Part shown: piece by piece, positions 49,978 to 50,274 of the stretch
How the letters are laid out: each line of letters opens with the position of its first letter
Position numbering within the stretch: position 1 is the stretch's first letter
From: Nocardia testacea NBRC 100365
Lineage (GTDB): Bacteria > Actinomycetota > Actinomycetes > Mycobacteriales > Mycobacteriaceae
Assembly (NCBI RefSeq): GCF_000308775.1
Contig: NZ_BAGJ01000131.1
Coordinates: forward strand, 1-50,274
Direction of reading: 5' to 3'
Length of the DNA: 50,274 bases
Notes under the pieces: model-generated
Told to the model about the DNA's origin: nothing
Databases searched by the model: none
The model's input: only the letters and a program-made list of their open reading frames with translations
Made by a program: the position numbers and the translations under genes

Positions 49978-50274
49978 ATGCACCCGCCCGATCCGGTACC
50001 CGCCCGCACACTCACCACCGTCACCGGCGCGGACGCCCCCGTCCCCCACTCCGATGACCTGGTCCACCTACAGTTCCGGCGTTTCGCCGGCTGCCCGGTC
50101 TGCAATCTGCACCTGCGTTCGATCGTGACCCGGCTGTCCGATATCCGGGCCGCCGGAATCCGGGAGGTGATCGTCTTCCACTCCACCGCCACCGAATTGC
50201 GCAAGTACACCGCCGATCTGCCCCTGGACGTAGTCGCCGACCCGGGCCGGGCGCTCTACCGCGAGTTCGGGGTG
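49978..50274 (+). CDS. Peroxiredoxin-like (AhpC/TSA) protein, cut by the window end
   Basis: The 99 codons visible begin at an ATG with AAAGGAGAG upstream. The motif FRRFAGCPVCNLHLRS near residue 35 is that of peroxiredoxin-like redox proteins with a CPxC centre, and VVADPGRALYREFGV follows the thioredoxin fold order. The family reduces peroxides or acts in disulfide exchange. It is read away from a TetR gene, so it is probably induced when that repressor releases. The gene continues beyond the window, so the C-terminus is unseen. Confidence 0.88.
   Translation, partial: MHPPDPVPARTLTTVTGADAPVPHSDDLVHLQFRRFAGCPVCNLHLRSIVTRLSDIRAAGIREVIVFHSTATELRKYTADLPLDVVADPGRALYREFGV

Noticed and set aside
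1..50274. CRISPR arrays, tRNA or rRNA genes, insertion sequences
   Set aside because: No regular direct repeats with spacers, no tRNA T-loop/acceptor combination and no transposase found. The 39-bp repeat is a coding minisatellite with no spacers.

Overview
The window is high-GC actinobacterial DNA, most likely from Nocardia or a close relative (inference). The markers are an F420-dependent LLM oxidoreductase, a mycofactocin-type SDR, EspG and WXG/PPE-like ESX proteins, DUF3558 and DUF397 proteins, a class Ib nrdHIE set, a fused MoaC-MoaB and a ChoD-like GMC oxidase. I see no rRNA, tRNA, CRISPR array, insertion sequence or phage module. It reads as ordinary chromosome with small accessory islands.

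Layout. 0-6 kb: a tripartite tricarboxylate transporter (tctCBA, minus strand) diverges from a CitA/DcuS-type sensor kinase and its response regulator, which probably control it. 6-15.3 kb: a mycofactocin-type SDR, a MetE-like zinc protein, an Scr1-like HTH/DUF397 pair, two coupled unknown genes, an ESX satellite group (EspG, a WXG/PPE-like protein with a long Pro/Thr tail, a small partner, a DUF3558 lipoprotein) and an FGE-like protein. 15.5-21.5 kb: mgtE preceded by a short Pro/Arg-rich leader ORF, a MerR regulator coupled to a membrane protein, a HAD-like protein, a catalase-peroxidase remnant, an F420 oxidoreductase and a VapC/Phd-type toxin-antitoxin pair. 21.6-26.5 kb: nrdHIE with paired inverted repeats upstream, then an FMN reductase divergent from a TetR regulator. 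26.5-32.8 kb: nadE, then molybdenum cofactor genes moaA-moaD divergent from moeA-moaCB-moaE, facing a CobW-type GTPase. 33-41.5 kb: secreted and envelope proteins, a thioesterase, an MHS-type transporter, a ChoD-like oxidase and a PhoD phosphatase. 41.5-50.3 kb: an SDR, a TetR whose N-terminus is a 39-bp minisatellite, an acyl-CoA-type thioesterase and dehydrogenase, a CYP157-like P450 without the ExxR arginine, a phosphotransferase, an orphan FitA-like antitoxin, and a TetR divergent from a thioredoxin-fold protein cut by the window end.

Many junctions are stop/start overlaps (ATGA or GTGA), so translational coupling is common: tctC-tctB, kinase-regulator, MerR-membrane protein, nrdI-nrdE, moeA-moaCB, the ESX pair and others.

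The observations most worth following are the mgtE leader ORF, which resembles in composition the enterobacterial MgtL magnesium-sensing leader; the minisatellite inside the TetR gene with a second tandem repeat beside it; the ExxR-less P450 next to a kinase-like protein; the perfect 20-bp palindrome before the acyl-CoA dehydrogenase; and the ESX satellite cluster without secretion-core genes. None can be called a new system from sequence alone.
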